Source: Burkholderia pyrrocinia (lineage in GTDB: Bacteria; Pseudomonadota; Gammaproteobacteria; Burkholderiales; Burkholderiaceae). Taken from it: a stretch of DNA of 64,000 bases. Numbering within the stretch: position 1 is the stretch's first letter; every line of letters starts with the position of its first letter. This document shows positions 37,857-45,496 of the stretch, in pieces. The stretch covers positions 1,240,001 through 1,304,000 of the forward strand of contig NZ_CP024902.1 of NCBI RefSeq assembly GCF_003330765.1, read 5' to 3'. A model generated the notes under the pieces. It made no database searches, was not told where the DNA came from, and saw nothing but the letters and a program-made list of their open reading frames with translations. The position numbers and the translations under genes were made by a program.

Positions 37857-39821
37857 TCAGGCCTTCGCGAGCTTGATGCTGGTCTGCTCGGCCGTCAGGT
37901 AGCCGACGCTTGCGCCGAAGCGGTCCTTGAAGTTCGCGCGCACGAGCGGATCGAGCGTCGGCTTGACCTTGTCGTGCAGCGGCGATTCCCAGTCGCCCGC
38001 ATGCTGGAAGTTGCTCATGATGTACGTCCAGCCGTTGATCTCGTCGACCGCGTGCAGGCCCGTCGATTCGGCGCCGGCCGGGCACGACAGCACGCGCACG
38101 AGCGACTTCGTGTCGACGTTGTAGGCCCACAGGAAGTTGTTCACGTGCATGCCCGAGTCCTCGCCGATGAACAGCGTGCGCAGCTTCTCGGAGAACTTCA
38201 GGTTGTCGGGGTTCGCGATCTTGTCCGGGTTCGCGAGGTTGCCGAGCCCGTCGGCCGCGGCGAGATCCTCGCCGACGAGCGCGGCCGGCGCACCCATGTC
38301 GACCGGCACCCATTCGCTGTCGATCGCGCCGCCCGTCGTGTCGCGCTGGCTGCCCTTCAGGTTCAGCGCGTAGACGGCGCCCGCGGCGATCTTCTTGTCG
38401 ACCGCGACGTCGCGCGACACCGCGTTGCCCTTGACCATCGACGTCTCGATCCGCGACATCGCCGTGTAGACGATCTTGTCCTTCGCGTTCACGGTCGTGC
38501 CTTCGAGCTTCGTGAAGCCCATGCTGCCGCCGAGCAGCGCCGCGTAGCGGTGCGTCTCGAGGAACGCGGCCGCTTTTTCCATCCCCGGCTTCACGCGCAT
38601 CCAGTTGAACTTGCCGCCGAAGTGGATCTTCGCGTAGCTCGCATCGTTCGGGTCGGTGGTCGTCAGGTCCATGATGTCCGACGCCTTCAGCGTGTTCGCG
38701 AGCGCTTCGATCTCGCTGCTCGTCGCGTGGCCGATCCTGATCCACGTGAGCGTCGCGGTGCCCGCACCGGCCGACGACGTCTGGGCCCACTTCGCGACGT
38801 ACAGCGTGCCGGCCGACAGGTCGGCTGCCTTGTCGGCGACGAACATGAACAGGCCGCCGTTGGTTGCGTCGTCACCCATCATCACGGTGCGCTGGTCCGG
38901 CATCACCTGGATCAGCTCGTGCGAGATGCGGCCGAGGCAGTAGTGCTTCTTCACGGTGCCGGTGCCGTCCGCGTTCACGGTGATCTCGGGCAGGTGGCCG
39001 TAGTGGTAGGGGTTCGCCTTCGTCTCGTCGCCGAACGTGTTCTTGCTGAACGCCTTGAACTGCGCGTCGGTCGCGACCTTCGTCGCGTCCGGCTCGTACT
39101 CCTCGCTCGACAGGTGCGTGCCCCACGGCGACAGGCTCGCGCCACAGGTGATCCACAGACCGTGTGCCTTCGACGTATCGACGTTGTGGTACTTGACGAC
39201 CTTCAACGCGCCGTTGGCCGGATCCTGGTCGAGCGTGAGCACCGCGATCGGCGACGGCAGCTGGCCGTACTGCGATGCGCTGGCCTGGTCGCGCGTCGTG
39301 TATTCGAACTGCACGACCGCGAACACCGTGTTGCCCTTCACGCCGGGCACGTTCGCGTTCTTCAGCGTGAGCAGCGAGCTGCCGTCCGGGCAGTCGGAAT
39401 AGAACTGGCGTTCCTTGCCGGCTACCGAACGGTCGATGATCGGCTGGTTGTTGATGTCGTAGTAGCCGCCCGCGAGCGTCGTGCCGCCCTTGCCGTCCGG
39501 CACCATGTCGCCCGTCACGAAGAACGGCCGGTACGCCAGCTTGAAGTTGCGCGCCGAGCCGTCCGAGAACGACACCGACAGCGTCGAGCCAACCGTCGTC
39601 GTGGCCATCGCGGCCGCATTGTCGAGCGTGGGCGCGGCCATCGCCGAGAACGTCGCCGACGTATACGCGGCGGCAACCGGGGCCGGCGTCGATGCCGGAC
39701 TGTCGTCGCCGCCGCAACCCGTCAGCAGGGCCGGCAGCGCGAGGCCGGAAAGGGGAAGCATCGGCGCACCGGCGAGGAACTTCAGGGCCTGACGACGGGA
39801 AGCATTGGGCAACGCGGGCAT
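37857..39821 (-). CDS. PhoX-family (DUF839) exported phosphatase-like protein
   Basis: The 654-residue product starts with a twin-arginine signal (ASRRQALKFLAGAPMLPLSGLALPALLTGCGG). The LTGC at its end makes it a possible lipoprotein as well. The body has the beta-propeller pattern of PhoX/DUF839 proteins: GLWITCGASLSPWGTHLSSEEY, HYGHLPEITVNADG, HYCLGRISHELIQVMPDQRTVMMGDD and IGEDSGMHVNNFLWAYNVD. PhoX enzymes use calcium and iron and remove phosphate from esters; whether this one is an active phosphatase is open. ATG 39821 was chosen to fit the Tat signal (39878 would add 19 unlikely residues). The gene is single, with its own terminator. Confidence 0.85.
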   Translation of the reverse strand: MPALPNASRRQALKFLAGAPMLPLSGLALPALLTGCGGDDSPASTPAPVAAAYTSATFSAMAAPTLDNAAAMATTTVGSTLSVSFSDGSARNFKLAYRPFFVTGDMVPDGKGGTTLAGGYYDINNQPIIDRSVAGKERQFYSDCPDGSSLLTLKNANVPGVKGNTVFAVVQFEYTTRDQASASQYGQLPSPIAVLTLDQDPANGALKVVKYHNVDTSKAHGLWITCGASLSPWGTHLSSEEYEPDATKVATDAQFKAFSKNTFGDETKANPYHYGHLPEITVNADGTGTVKKHYCLGRISHELIQVMPDQRTVMMGDDATNGGLFMFVADKAADLSAGTLYVAKWAQTSSAGAGTATLTWIRIGHATSSEIEALANTLKASDIMDLTTTDPNDASYAKIHFGGKFNWMRVKPGMEKAAAFLETHRYAALLGGSMGFTKLEGTTVNAKDKIVYTAMSRIETSMVKGNAVSRDVAVDKKIAAGAVYALNLKGSQRDTTGGAIDSEWVPVDMGAPAALVGEDLAAADGLGNLANPDKIANPDNLKFSEKLRTLFIGEDSGMHVNNFLWAYNVDTKSLVRVLSCPAGAESTGLHAVDEINGWTYIMSNFQHAGDWESPLHDKVKPTLDPLVRANFKDRFGASVGYLTAEQTSIKLAKA

Positions 39822-39980
39822 GTGGAGTCCAGTTTCAGTTGTTGGAAGAATGGCCTTCGCGAAGCAGGCGGTCGGCAAGCTTCACGAAGGCAAATTGAAA
39901 ACTGAACGGAAGTGTAAGGACGCCAGATGAAAGTTTTTTGAATCGAAAACGTAATGTCAGGTCGGATGTCCGTCAGGTGC

Positions 39981-41174
39981 TCAATCGCGTTCGGGCGTCG
40001 CCGAGATGCGATGGATCGACAGGTCGGCGCCGTCGAATTCGGCTTCGCGGTCGAGGCGCAACCCGACGGTCGCTTTCAGCGCGCCGTAGACGAGCGTGCC
40101 GCCAGCGGTGGCGATCGCGATGCCGCCGAGCGTGCCGACGAGCTGCGACATGAACGACACGCCACCGAGACCGCCCAGCGCGGGCAAGCCGAATACGCCG
40201 GCCGCGAGGCCGCCGAGCGCGCCGCACATCCCGTGCAGCGGCCACACGCCGAGCACGTCGTCGATGCGCCACCTGTTCTGCACACAGGTGAACATCGCGA
40301 CGAACAGCGCGCCGGCCGCCGCGCCCGTGACGAGCGCGCCGATCGGGTGCATCACGTCGGAGCCCGCGCACACCGCGACGAGGCCTGCGAGCGGCCCGTT
40401 GTACGTGAAGCCCGGGTCGTTGCGGCCCGCCATCCACGCGGCGAGCGTGCCGCCGACCATCGCCATCAGCGAGTTCACGGCGACCAGGCCGCTGATCTTG
40501 TCGAGCGTCTGCGCGCTCATCACGTTGAAGCCGAACCAGCCGACCGCGAGCACCCACGCGCCGAGCGCGAGGAACGGGATGTTCGACGGCGGGTGCGCGG
40601 CGATCCGGCCGTCCTTCGCATAGCGACCGTGGCGCGCGCCGAGCAGCAGCACGGCCGGCAGCGCGACCCAGCCGCCGAACGCATGCACGACGACCGAGCC
40701 CGCGAAATCGTGGAACGGCGCACCGAACGCGTGCGTGAGCCACGCCTGCACGCCGAAGCGTTCGTTCCACGCGATCCCTTCGAAGAACGGATAGATGAAG
40801 CCGACGATGATCAGCGTCGCGACGAGCTGCGGGTTGAACTTCGCGCGCTCGGCGATGCCGCCGGACACGATCGCCGGGATCGCCGCCGCGAAGGTCAGCA
40901 GGAAGAAGAAACGCACGAGCGCGTAGCCGTTGTGCTGCGACAGCGTGCCGATGTCGTCGAAGAACTCGACGCCGTACGCGATCGTGTAGCCGATGAAGAA
41001 ATACGCGAGCGTCGACACCGAGAAGTCGACCAGGATCTTCACCAGCGCGTTGACCTGGTTCTTCTTGCGGACCGTGCCGAGTTCGAGAAATGCGAAGCCC
41101 GCGTGCATCGCGAGCACCATGACGGCGCCGATCAACAGGAACAGTGTGTCGACGCCAGATTTCAGACCAACCAT
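39981..41174 (-). CDS. amtB: Ammonium transporter (AmtB/Rh family)
   Basis: The 397-residue protein has 11 predicted membrane segments. It keeps the pore histidines His164 (VVVHAFGG) and His314 (WPLHGMCG), Asp156 (HDFAGS) and the signature GFNVMSAQTLDKISGLVAVNSLMAMVGG. It moves ammonium or ammonia into the cell. AAGGAAG precedes the ATG. Unlike the common glnK-amtB pair, no PII gene adjoins it. The upstream 260 bases hold many GGTGCG copies (see findings). Confidence 0.93.
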   Translation of the reverse strand: MVGLKSGVDTLFLLIGAVMVLAMHAGFAFLELGTVRKKNQVNALVKILVDFSVSTLAYFFIGYTIAYGVEFFDDIGTLSQHNGYALVRFFFLLTFAAAIPAIVSGGIAERAKFNPQLVATLIIVGFIYPFFEGIAWNERFGVQAWLTHAFGAPFHDFAGSVVVHAFGGWVALPAVLLLGARHGRYAKDGRIAAHPPSNIPFLALGAWVLAVGWFGFNVMSAQTLDKISGLVAVNSLMAMVGGTLAAWMAGRNDPGFTYNGPLAGLVAVCAGSDVMHPIGALVTGAAAGALFVAMFTCVQNRWRIDDVLGVWPLHGMCGALGGLAAGVFGLPALGGLGGVSFMSQLVGTLGGIAIATAGGTLVYGALKATVGLRLDREAEFDGADLSIHRISATPERD

Positions 41175-41438
41175 GCCGTGGCTTCCTTGCGCAAAAAACG
41201 GGCAAGGAACGCAAATATCGAGCCAACGTGGTGAACGATTGCGTGAAATTGGTGCTCAGGCACCGCGCGGTGCGGCATTCCGGTGAATCGTGCACGGTAT
41301 GGGGGCGCCGTCGGCAGGGGGCGGCGGTCGTATTGGATGCACGCGCGTGGTGCGGTGCGTGCGGAACTGGTGCGTACGACGGGCGGTGCGGTGCGATGTG
41401 GTGCGCAATGGTGCGTCTCCACGCACCGAACCGGCGCG

Positions 41439-41774
41439 TCAGTGCCGCGCGAACAGCGCGCGCGGCCGGCGCAGCCGCAGCGCGCACGCCGACCAGTACG
41501 CGGCGACGGTCGCCAGCCCGAGCGCGGCGAACGCGAGCGCCGCGAAGCCCGCGAGCGACTGGCCGTCGCCGTCGGGGCCGAGGATGCCTTGCGCGACGAT
41601 CAGCGCAGCCGTCCAGAAGCCGATCACGGCCTGCGTGAGCAGGCGCGCGGACGCGACGCGGCGCGTGCGTCCGGCCTCGGCCAGGCGGCGCGCCGATGGC
41701 CGGCGCAGGCACAGGAACAGGGTGGCGGCGAGCAGTGCGGCCAGGGTGATGAACCAGTCGACGAGGAAAGCCAT
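41439..41774 (-). CDS. Small hydrophobic membrane protein, unknown
   Basis: The 111-residue product has three hydrophobic segments (about 5-24, 46-64 and 74-96) joined by Arg-rich loops (RRPSARRLAEAGRTRRVASAR), with a basic C-terminus. Codon third positions are almost all G or C, as in real genes here. No clear ribosome site precedes ATG 41774. It lies 264 bases before amtB on the same strand; no family is recognised and no function can be given. Confidence 0.65.
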   Translation of the reverse strand: MAFLVDWFITLAALLAATLFLCLRRPSARRLAEAGRTRRVASARLLTQAVIGFWTAALIVAQGILGPDGDGQSLAGFAALAFAALGLATVAAYWSACALRLRRPRALFARH

Positions 41775-41968
41775 GAGGAAAAAAGGGACACGTACGAAAC
41801 GGATTGAAGCGTGCTCACTTTAGTGGTGTGGCGCCTGCGATTGAATCAGACGAATCCGAAATTGAAAGGCATTTTTAATGACGGGTGGTTATTGGGCCTG
41901 TTCCACAGGCGGTATCATCGACGTCGGTCCAACCACGAGGCCGTGCGACGCACGGCCGGAGATTGCTG

Positions 41969-42397
41969 ATGAACATGAAGACATCGCGGGCGCGTCGCGT
42001 GCCCGGGTCCGTGCTGGCGGCTGTGGCCGTCGGTGCGCTGCTGTTGCTCGCCGGCTGCGAGAAGTCCGGCGCGCCGGCCACGCAACCCGATACGGCCGCG
42101 AGCGCGGCCGCCGATGCCGCGAACAATGCGGCCAAGGCGCTCGACCAGGTGGCGAGCACCGTCAACCAGCAGCTCAACGCCGCGAAGGCCGGCATCGCGT
42201 CTGCGGCGTCGGCCGTGCCGCCGCTGTCCGCAAGCGGCCTCGCATCTGCCGCGCAGGCGCAGTTCGACGCGGCGGCTTCCGCGGTCGTCGCGCATGCGGC
42301 TTCCGAGGCGGGCGCGAAGATCGCGGAAGCCGGCAAGAAGCTGCAGCAGTGGAGCCAGCAGAACGCGTCGGGCGCCAAGCCAGCCAGCGGAGAATGA
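41969..42397 (+). CDS. Small alanine-rich lipoprotein, unknown
   Basis: The 142-residue product has a lipoprotein signal (VGALLLLAGC, Cys near residue 30) and an Ala-rich, probably helical body with regular Asn/Gln/Lys spacing, suggesting a coiled coil. GGAG at 41958-41961 supports ATG 41969. It is followed by an Rrf2 regulator. The 194-bp gap before it has TATCAT at 41913 and the small palindrome GCCTGTTCCACAGGC. The function is not known. Confidence 0.75.
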   Translation: MNMKTSRARRVPGSVLAAVAVGALLLLAGCEKSGAPATQPDTAASAAADAANNAAKALDQVASTVNQQLNAAKAGIASAASAVPPLSASGLASAAQAQFDAAASAVVAHAASEAGAKIAEAGKKLQQWSQQNASGAKPASGE

Positions 42398-42421
42398 CGC
42401 GGGCTTGCACGATCCTCAAAA

Positions 42422-42440
42422 TGTAAGTATTATGGTTACA
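42422..42440. promoter_or_regulatory. Operator TGTAA-N9-TTACA before the Rrf2 gene
   Basis: TGTAA (42422-42426) and TTACA (42436-42440) are nine bases apart, in an AT-rich patch 48 bases before the Rrf2 start. The same half-sites with the same spacing recur before the next gene. Confidence 0.6.
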
Positions 42441-42487
42441 CATGTCGCCGGCCGCGGTCCGGGCCGGCGTCGCCGAGTGAGTGAGGA

Positions 42488-42943
42488 ATGAATACCAGCA
42501 GCCGGTTCGCGTTTGCCGTTCACGTGCTCGCCTTGCTGTCGATGCAGGAAGGCGTGCCGCTGTCGTCCGACATCATCGCGGGCAGCGTGAACACGAATCC
42601 GGCATTGATCCGCCGGTTGCTGTCGATGCTGGCGGCCGCGGGGCTGACCACGTCGCAACTCGGCGCGGGCGGCGGTGCGCTGCTGGCGCGCGAGCCCGGC
42701 GAGATCACGCTGCTCGACGTGTATCGCGCGGTCGACGATGCGCAACTGTTCGCGCTGCACCGCGAGGCGCCGAATCCCGCGTGTCTCGTCGGGCGGCACA
42801 TCCAGGGCGTGCTGACCGACTACATCGGCGATGCGCAGCGCGCGATGGAGGCATCGCTCGCCACGCGCACGCTGGTCGACGTAACGGCCGACATGCTGGA
42901 CCTGGAGCAGCGCACGCAACACGCAGGGCGCGCCGGCGGGTGA
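42488..42943 (+). CDS. Rrf2-family regulator, YwnA-like, without iron-sulphur cysteines
   Basis: The 151-residue protein has the Rrf2 winged helix (about 1-75; RFAFAVHVLALLSMQEGVPLSSDIIAGSVNTNPALIRRLLSMLAAAGL) with its wing (GAGGGALLAREPGEITLLDVYRAV). IscR and NsrR hold a cluster through three cysteines; here only one Cys (PACLVG) is present, so a cluster is unlikely. The next gene encodes a YwnB-like NAD(P)-binding protein, the same pairing as ywnA-ywnB in Bacillus. The shared operator suggests that it represses itself and that gene. Confidence 0.85.
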   Translation: MNTSSRFAFAVHVLALLSMQEGVPLSSDIIAGSVNTNPALIRRLLSMLAAAGLTTSQLGAGGGALLAREPGEITLLDVYRAVDDAQLFALHREAPNPACLVGRHIQGVLTDYIGDAQRAMEASLATRTLVDVTADMLDLEQRTQHAGRAGG

Positions 42944-43031
42944 CCGGCGGCAGGCAGGGCAGGAAGCCGGGCGGCGCGCAGGTGCGCGCGATCGGCGCAA
43001 CGGAGCGTTCACTCCGTTTTTTTTCGGTCTT

Positions 43032-43056
43032 ATATGTAATTAAATAAGTTACATAT
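43032..43056. promoter_or_regulatory. Operator ATATGTAA-N9-TTACATAT before the NAD(P)-binding gene
   Basis: A perfect 8-base inverted repeat, ATATGTAA and TTACATAT, encloses nine bases, 22 bases before the ATG. It contains TGTAA-N9-TTACA, identical in half-sites and spacing to the site before the Rrf2 gene. Confidence 0.7.
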
Positions 43057-43077
43057 TTTTCTTTCTGGAGAATCGAT

Positions 43078-43719
43078 ATGACGCAACGAACCTTGAATAT
43101 CGCGCTGTTCGGCGCCACCGGCATGATCGGCTCGCGCATCGCCGCGGAAGCCGCGCGACGCGGCCATCGCGTGACCGCGCTGTCGCGCAATCCCGGCGCG
43201 GCCGGCGAGGGCATCACCGCGAAGGCGGCCGACCTGTTCGACGCGGCCAGCATCGCGGCCGCGCTGCCGGGTCATGACGTCGTCGCGAGCGCGTACGGTC
43301 CGAAGCAGGAAGATGCGGCGAAGGTCGTCGCAGTCGCGAAGGCGCTGGTCGCCGGCACGCGTCAGGCGGGCCTGAAGCGGCTCGTCGTGGTGGGCGGCGC
43401 CGGTTCGCTCGAAGTCGCGCCCGGCAAGCAGCTCGTCGACAGCGAAGGCTTCCCGGACGCGTACAAGGCGGTCGCGCTCGCGCACCGCGACGCGCTCGAC
43501 TACCTGAAGACGGTCGGCGACCTCGACTGGACGTTCTTCGCGCCGGCCGCGGTGATCGCACCGGGCGAGCGGACGGGCACGTTCCGCACGGGTGTCGGCA
43601 AGCTGATCGCGGACGCGCAAGGCAACAGCAAGATCTCGGCGGAAGACTACGCGGTCGCGTTCGTCGACGCGCTCGAGCAAGACAGCTTCGTGCACGAGAT
43701 CGCGACGGTCGCGTATTGA
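43078..43719 (+). CDS. NAD(P)H-binding protein, YwnB-like
   Basis: The 213-residue Rossmann-fold protein has the cofactor loop LFGATGMIGSRIA (10-22), GHDVVASAYGP, a LKRLVVVGGAGSLEV strand and DLDWTFFAPAAVIAPGERTG near the C-terminus. Relatives of this NmrA-like group bind NAD(P)H and may act as quinone-type reductases or redox sensors. TCTGGAG precedes the ATG. It is probably under the Rrf2 protein next door. Confidence 0.85.
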   Translation: MTQRTLNIALFGATGMIGSRIAAEAARRGHRVTALSRNPGAAGEGITAKAADLFDAASIAAALPGHDVVASAYGPKQEDAAKVVAVAKALVAGTRQAGLKRLVVVGGAGSLEVAPGKQLVDSEGFPDAYKAVALAHRDALDYLKTVGDLDWTFFAPAAVIAPGERTGTFRTGVGKLIADAQGNSKISAEDYAVAFVDALEQDSFVHEIATVAY

Positions 43720-43760
43720 GCGCAGTGCCCGACGGCGCGAGCCGCGACGGGCAGGGCTTC

Positions 43761-43796
43761 AGGCGATTCCACCTTGACGGGCGGAGTCGCCTTTTT
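43761..43796 (+). terminator. Possible terminator after the NAD(P)-binding gene
   Basis: AGGCGA and TCGCCT pair across a 20-base loop with inner CC/GG pairs and are followed by five T, 41 bases after the stop. Confidence 0.45.
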
Positions 43797-43846
43797 CGTT
43801 TGGCCGGTCGCTGCCGACGGAACCCGCCGCGGGCGTCGCCCGTCGT

Positions 43847-44107
43847 TCAGGCCGACGCGGGCGCCGCGACGCGAACGAGATCGTTGATGTGCGTCGCGAT
43901 CTGCTCGCCAGCCACGCCGTAGACGTGCAGCGAGATCGCGGGCGCCGCGCCTGGCTCGCCGTCGTGGCCGAGCCGATGGATACCGTGCGGGCCGGCTCGC
44001 ACGAACGACACGGCACCGGTGTCGCGCGGATGGCGGCGCGACACCGGTCGCGTGGCCGGCGACGGGATCCTGGTCGTACAGCGTTTCGGTGAGCGTGCCG
44101 TCGCCTG
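43847..44107 (-). pseudogene. Remnant of a cysteine-dioxygenase-like cupin gene
   Basis: The minus strand carries about 60 residues with a cupin/CDO-like C-terminus: RDTGAVSFVRAGPHGIHRLGHDG and AISLHVYG, ending ATHINDLVRVA. Upstream in another frame comes GDGTLTETLYDQDPVAG, which looks like the preceding part of the same protein. A one-base shift near 44045 separates them, and the first half of the gene is absent. Relatives with the whole fold have about 200 residues. It is therefore a decayed gene between the YwnB-like and Lrp-like genes. The identification is by eye. Confidence 0.5.
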
Positions 44108-44155
44108 TGCCTGATTGGTATTTATACCGGTCGACGCGGAGAAGCGGTTTTCATA

Positions 44156-44194
44156 TTGTTCCCCGTCGTGCAGGATGCATAGAATAAATTTCTA
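44156..44194 (+). promoter_or_regulatory. Promoter overlapped by an Lrp-box (TAGAATAAATTTCTA)
   Basis: TTGTTC (44156-44161) and TAGAAT (44180-44185) form a promoter with 18-base spacing. TAGAATAAATTTCTA (44180-44194) agrees with the E. coli Lrp consensus YAGHAWATTWTDCTR at 13 of 15 positions and covers the -10. Binding would block transcription, so the gene next to it probably represses itself. Confidence 0.6.
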
Positions 44195-44213
44195 TCTACG
44201 AGGGACTGGGGAA

Positions 44214-44684
44214 ATGGACGCCATCGATCGCAAGCTGCTGGAGCTGTTGCAGGCGGATGCCACGTTGCCGATCGCGGAGCTGGCACAGCGCGTGAACCTG
44301 TCGCAAACGCCGTGCTGGAAGCGCGTGCAGCGGCTCAAGGAAACCGGCGCGATTCGCGCGCAGGTCGCGCTGTGCGATCCGCGCAAGCTCGGGGTCGGCA
44401 CGACCGTGTTCGTCGCGATCCGCACGAACCAGCACACCGAAGAATGGGCGCAGCGTTTCACGCAGGCCGTGCGCGACATGCCGGAAGTGGTCGAGGTCTA
44501 CCGGATGAGCGGCGAGACCGATTACCTGCTGCGTGTCGTGGTGGCCGGCATCGACGATTACGACCGTGTCTACAAGCAACTGATTCGCACGGTGCCGCTG
44601 TTCGACGTCAGCTCGTCGTTCGCGATGGAGCAGATCAAGTACTCGACCGCGCTGCCCGTGCGCGATCTTTCCGTGCCGGCTTGA
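44214..44684 (+). CDS. Lrp/AsnC-family regulator
   Basis: The 156-residue protein has an N-terminal helix-turn-helix (MDAIDRKLLELLQADATLPIAELAQRVNLSQTPCWKRVQRLKETGAI) and a C-terminal RAM domain (about 65-145; VVEVYRMSGETDYLLRVVVAGIDDYDRVYKQLIRTVPLFDVSSSFAMEQIKYSTALPV) that binds amino acids. ATG 44214 is chosen for the family N-terminus; 44115 would add 33 residues. An Lrp-box lies 20 bases before it. The regulated genes are unknown; the neighbours are an iron transporter and a cupin remnant. Confidence 0.9.
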   Translation: MDAIDRKLLELLQADATLPIAELAQRVNLSQTPCWKRVQRLKETGAIRAQVALCDPRKLGVGTTVFVAIRTNQHTEEWAQRFTQAVRDMPEVVEVYRMSGETDYLLRVVVAGIDDYDRVYKQLIRTVPLFDVSSSFAMEQIKYSTALPVRDLSVPA

Positions 44685-44718
44685 CGCGGCACGGAAAGAT
44701 CGCGCCGGCAGCACGGGT

Positions 44719-45492
44719 TCAGCGGCCGCGCGCCAGTGCGCGTGCGCGTTCGTCGGCCAGCGCGTCGCGGCGCACGAAATCCGCGACGAACGGGCTGGCC
44801 GGATGATGGTGCAGCGCGTACGGCGTGTCCCATTGCGCGAGTTGGCCGTCCTTCATCACGCCGATCCGGTCGGCAATCGCGAACGCTTCGGCCTGGTTGT
44901 GCGTGACGAGGATCGCGGTGTGGCCCGTGCGTTTCAGGATGTCGCGCAGCTCGAACGCGAGCCGCTCGCGCGTATCGACGTCGAGATTCGAGAACGGTTC
45001 GTCGAGCAGCAGCAGTTCCGGCGACGGCGCGAGCGCGCGCGCGAGTGCGACACGCTGCTGCTGGCCGCCCGACAGTTCGTGCGGATAGGCGCCGCCGGAA
45101 TCGGCGAGGCCGACGAGTTCGAGCATCTCCGCGACGCGCGTGCGCCGTTCGGCCTTCGGCATGCGCCGCAGGCCGAACGCGACATTGTCGGCCGTGCTCA
45201 GGTGCGGGAACAGCGCATAGTCCTGGAACATCATGCCGATGCGCCGCCGCTCGGGCGGCACGTCGAGCGACGGTGCCGCGACCGGCGTGCCGTCCAGCAC
45301 GATGCGCCCCATGCGCACGGGTTCGAAGCCGGCGATCGCGCGCAGCACGGTGGTTTTTCCGCAGCCCGACGCGCCGAGCAGGCAGCCGATGTCGCCGCGC
45401 GGCAGCGCGAGGCTCAGCCCGTCGACCACCGTGCGGCGGCCTTGCGGCGTGTCGTAGGCGACGCAGAGGTCATCGAGTTCGAGCAGGTTCAC
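44719..45492 (-). CDS. fbpC: Ferric iron ABC transporter ATP-binding protein, FbpC type
   Basis: The 257-residue ATPase has Walker A GASGCGKTT (about 38-46), signature [15 protein letters not shown] (about 139-153), Walker B LLLLDEPFSNLD and the switch His in VTHNQAEA. The C-terminal regulatory domain of longer FbpC proteins (about 350) is missing, so it is a short form. It starts four bases after fbpB. Confidence 0.85.
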   Translation of the reverse strand: MNLLELDDLCVAYDTPQGRRTVVDGLSLALPRGDIGCLLGASGCGKTTVLRAIAGFEPVRMGRIVLDGTPVAAPSLDVPPERRRIGMMFQDYALFPHLSTADNVAFGLRRMPKAERRTRVAEMLELVGLADSGGAYPHELSGGQQQRVALARALAPSPELLLLDEPFSNLDVDTRERLAFELRDILKRTGHTAILVTHNQAEAFAIADRIGVMKDGQLAQWDTPYALHHHPASPFVADFVRRDALADERARALARGR

Positions 45493-45496
45493 GGTG

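Noticed and set aside
39905..39940. Possible Pho-box (CTTTCAT) upstream of the PhoX-family gene
   Set aside because: Only one half-site resembles CTGTCAT; the second, 11 bases on, matches three of seven.
41180..41215. Possible sigma54 promoter before amtB
   Set aside because: TTGCCCG-type elements lack the invariant GG at -24, and the -12 would lie within the ribosome site.
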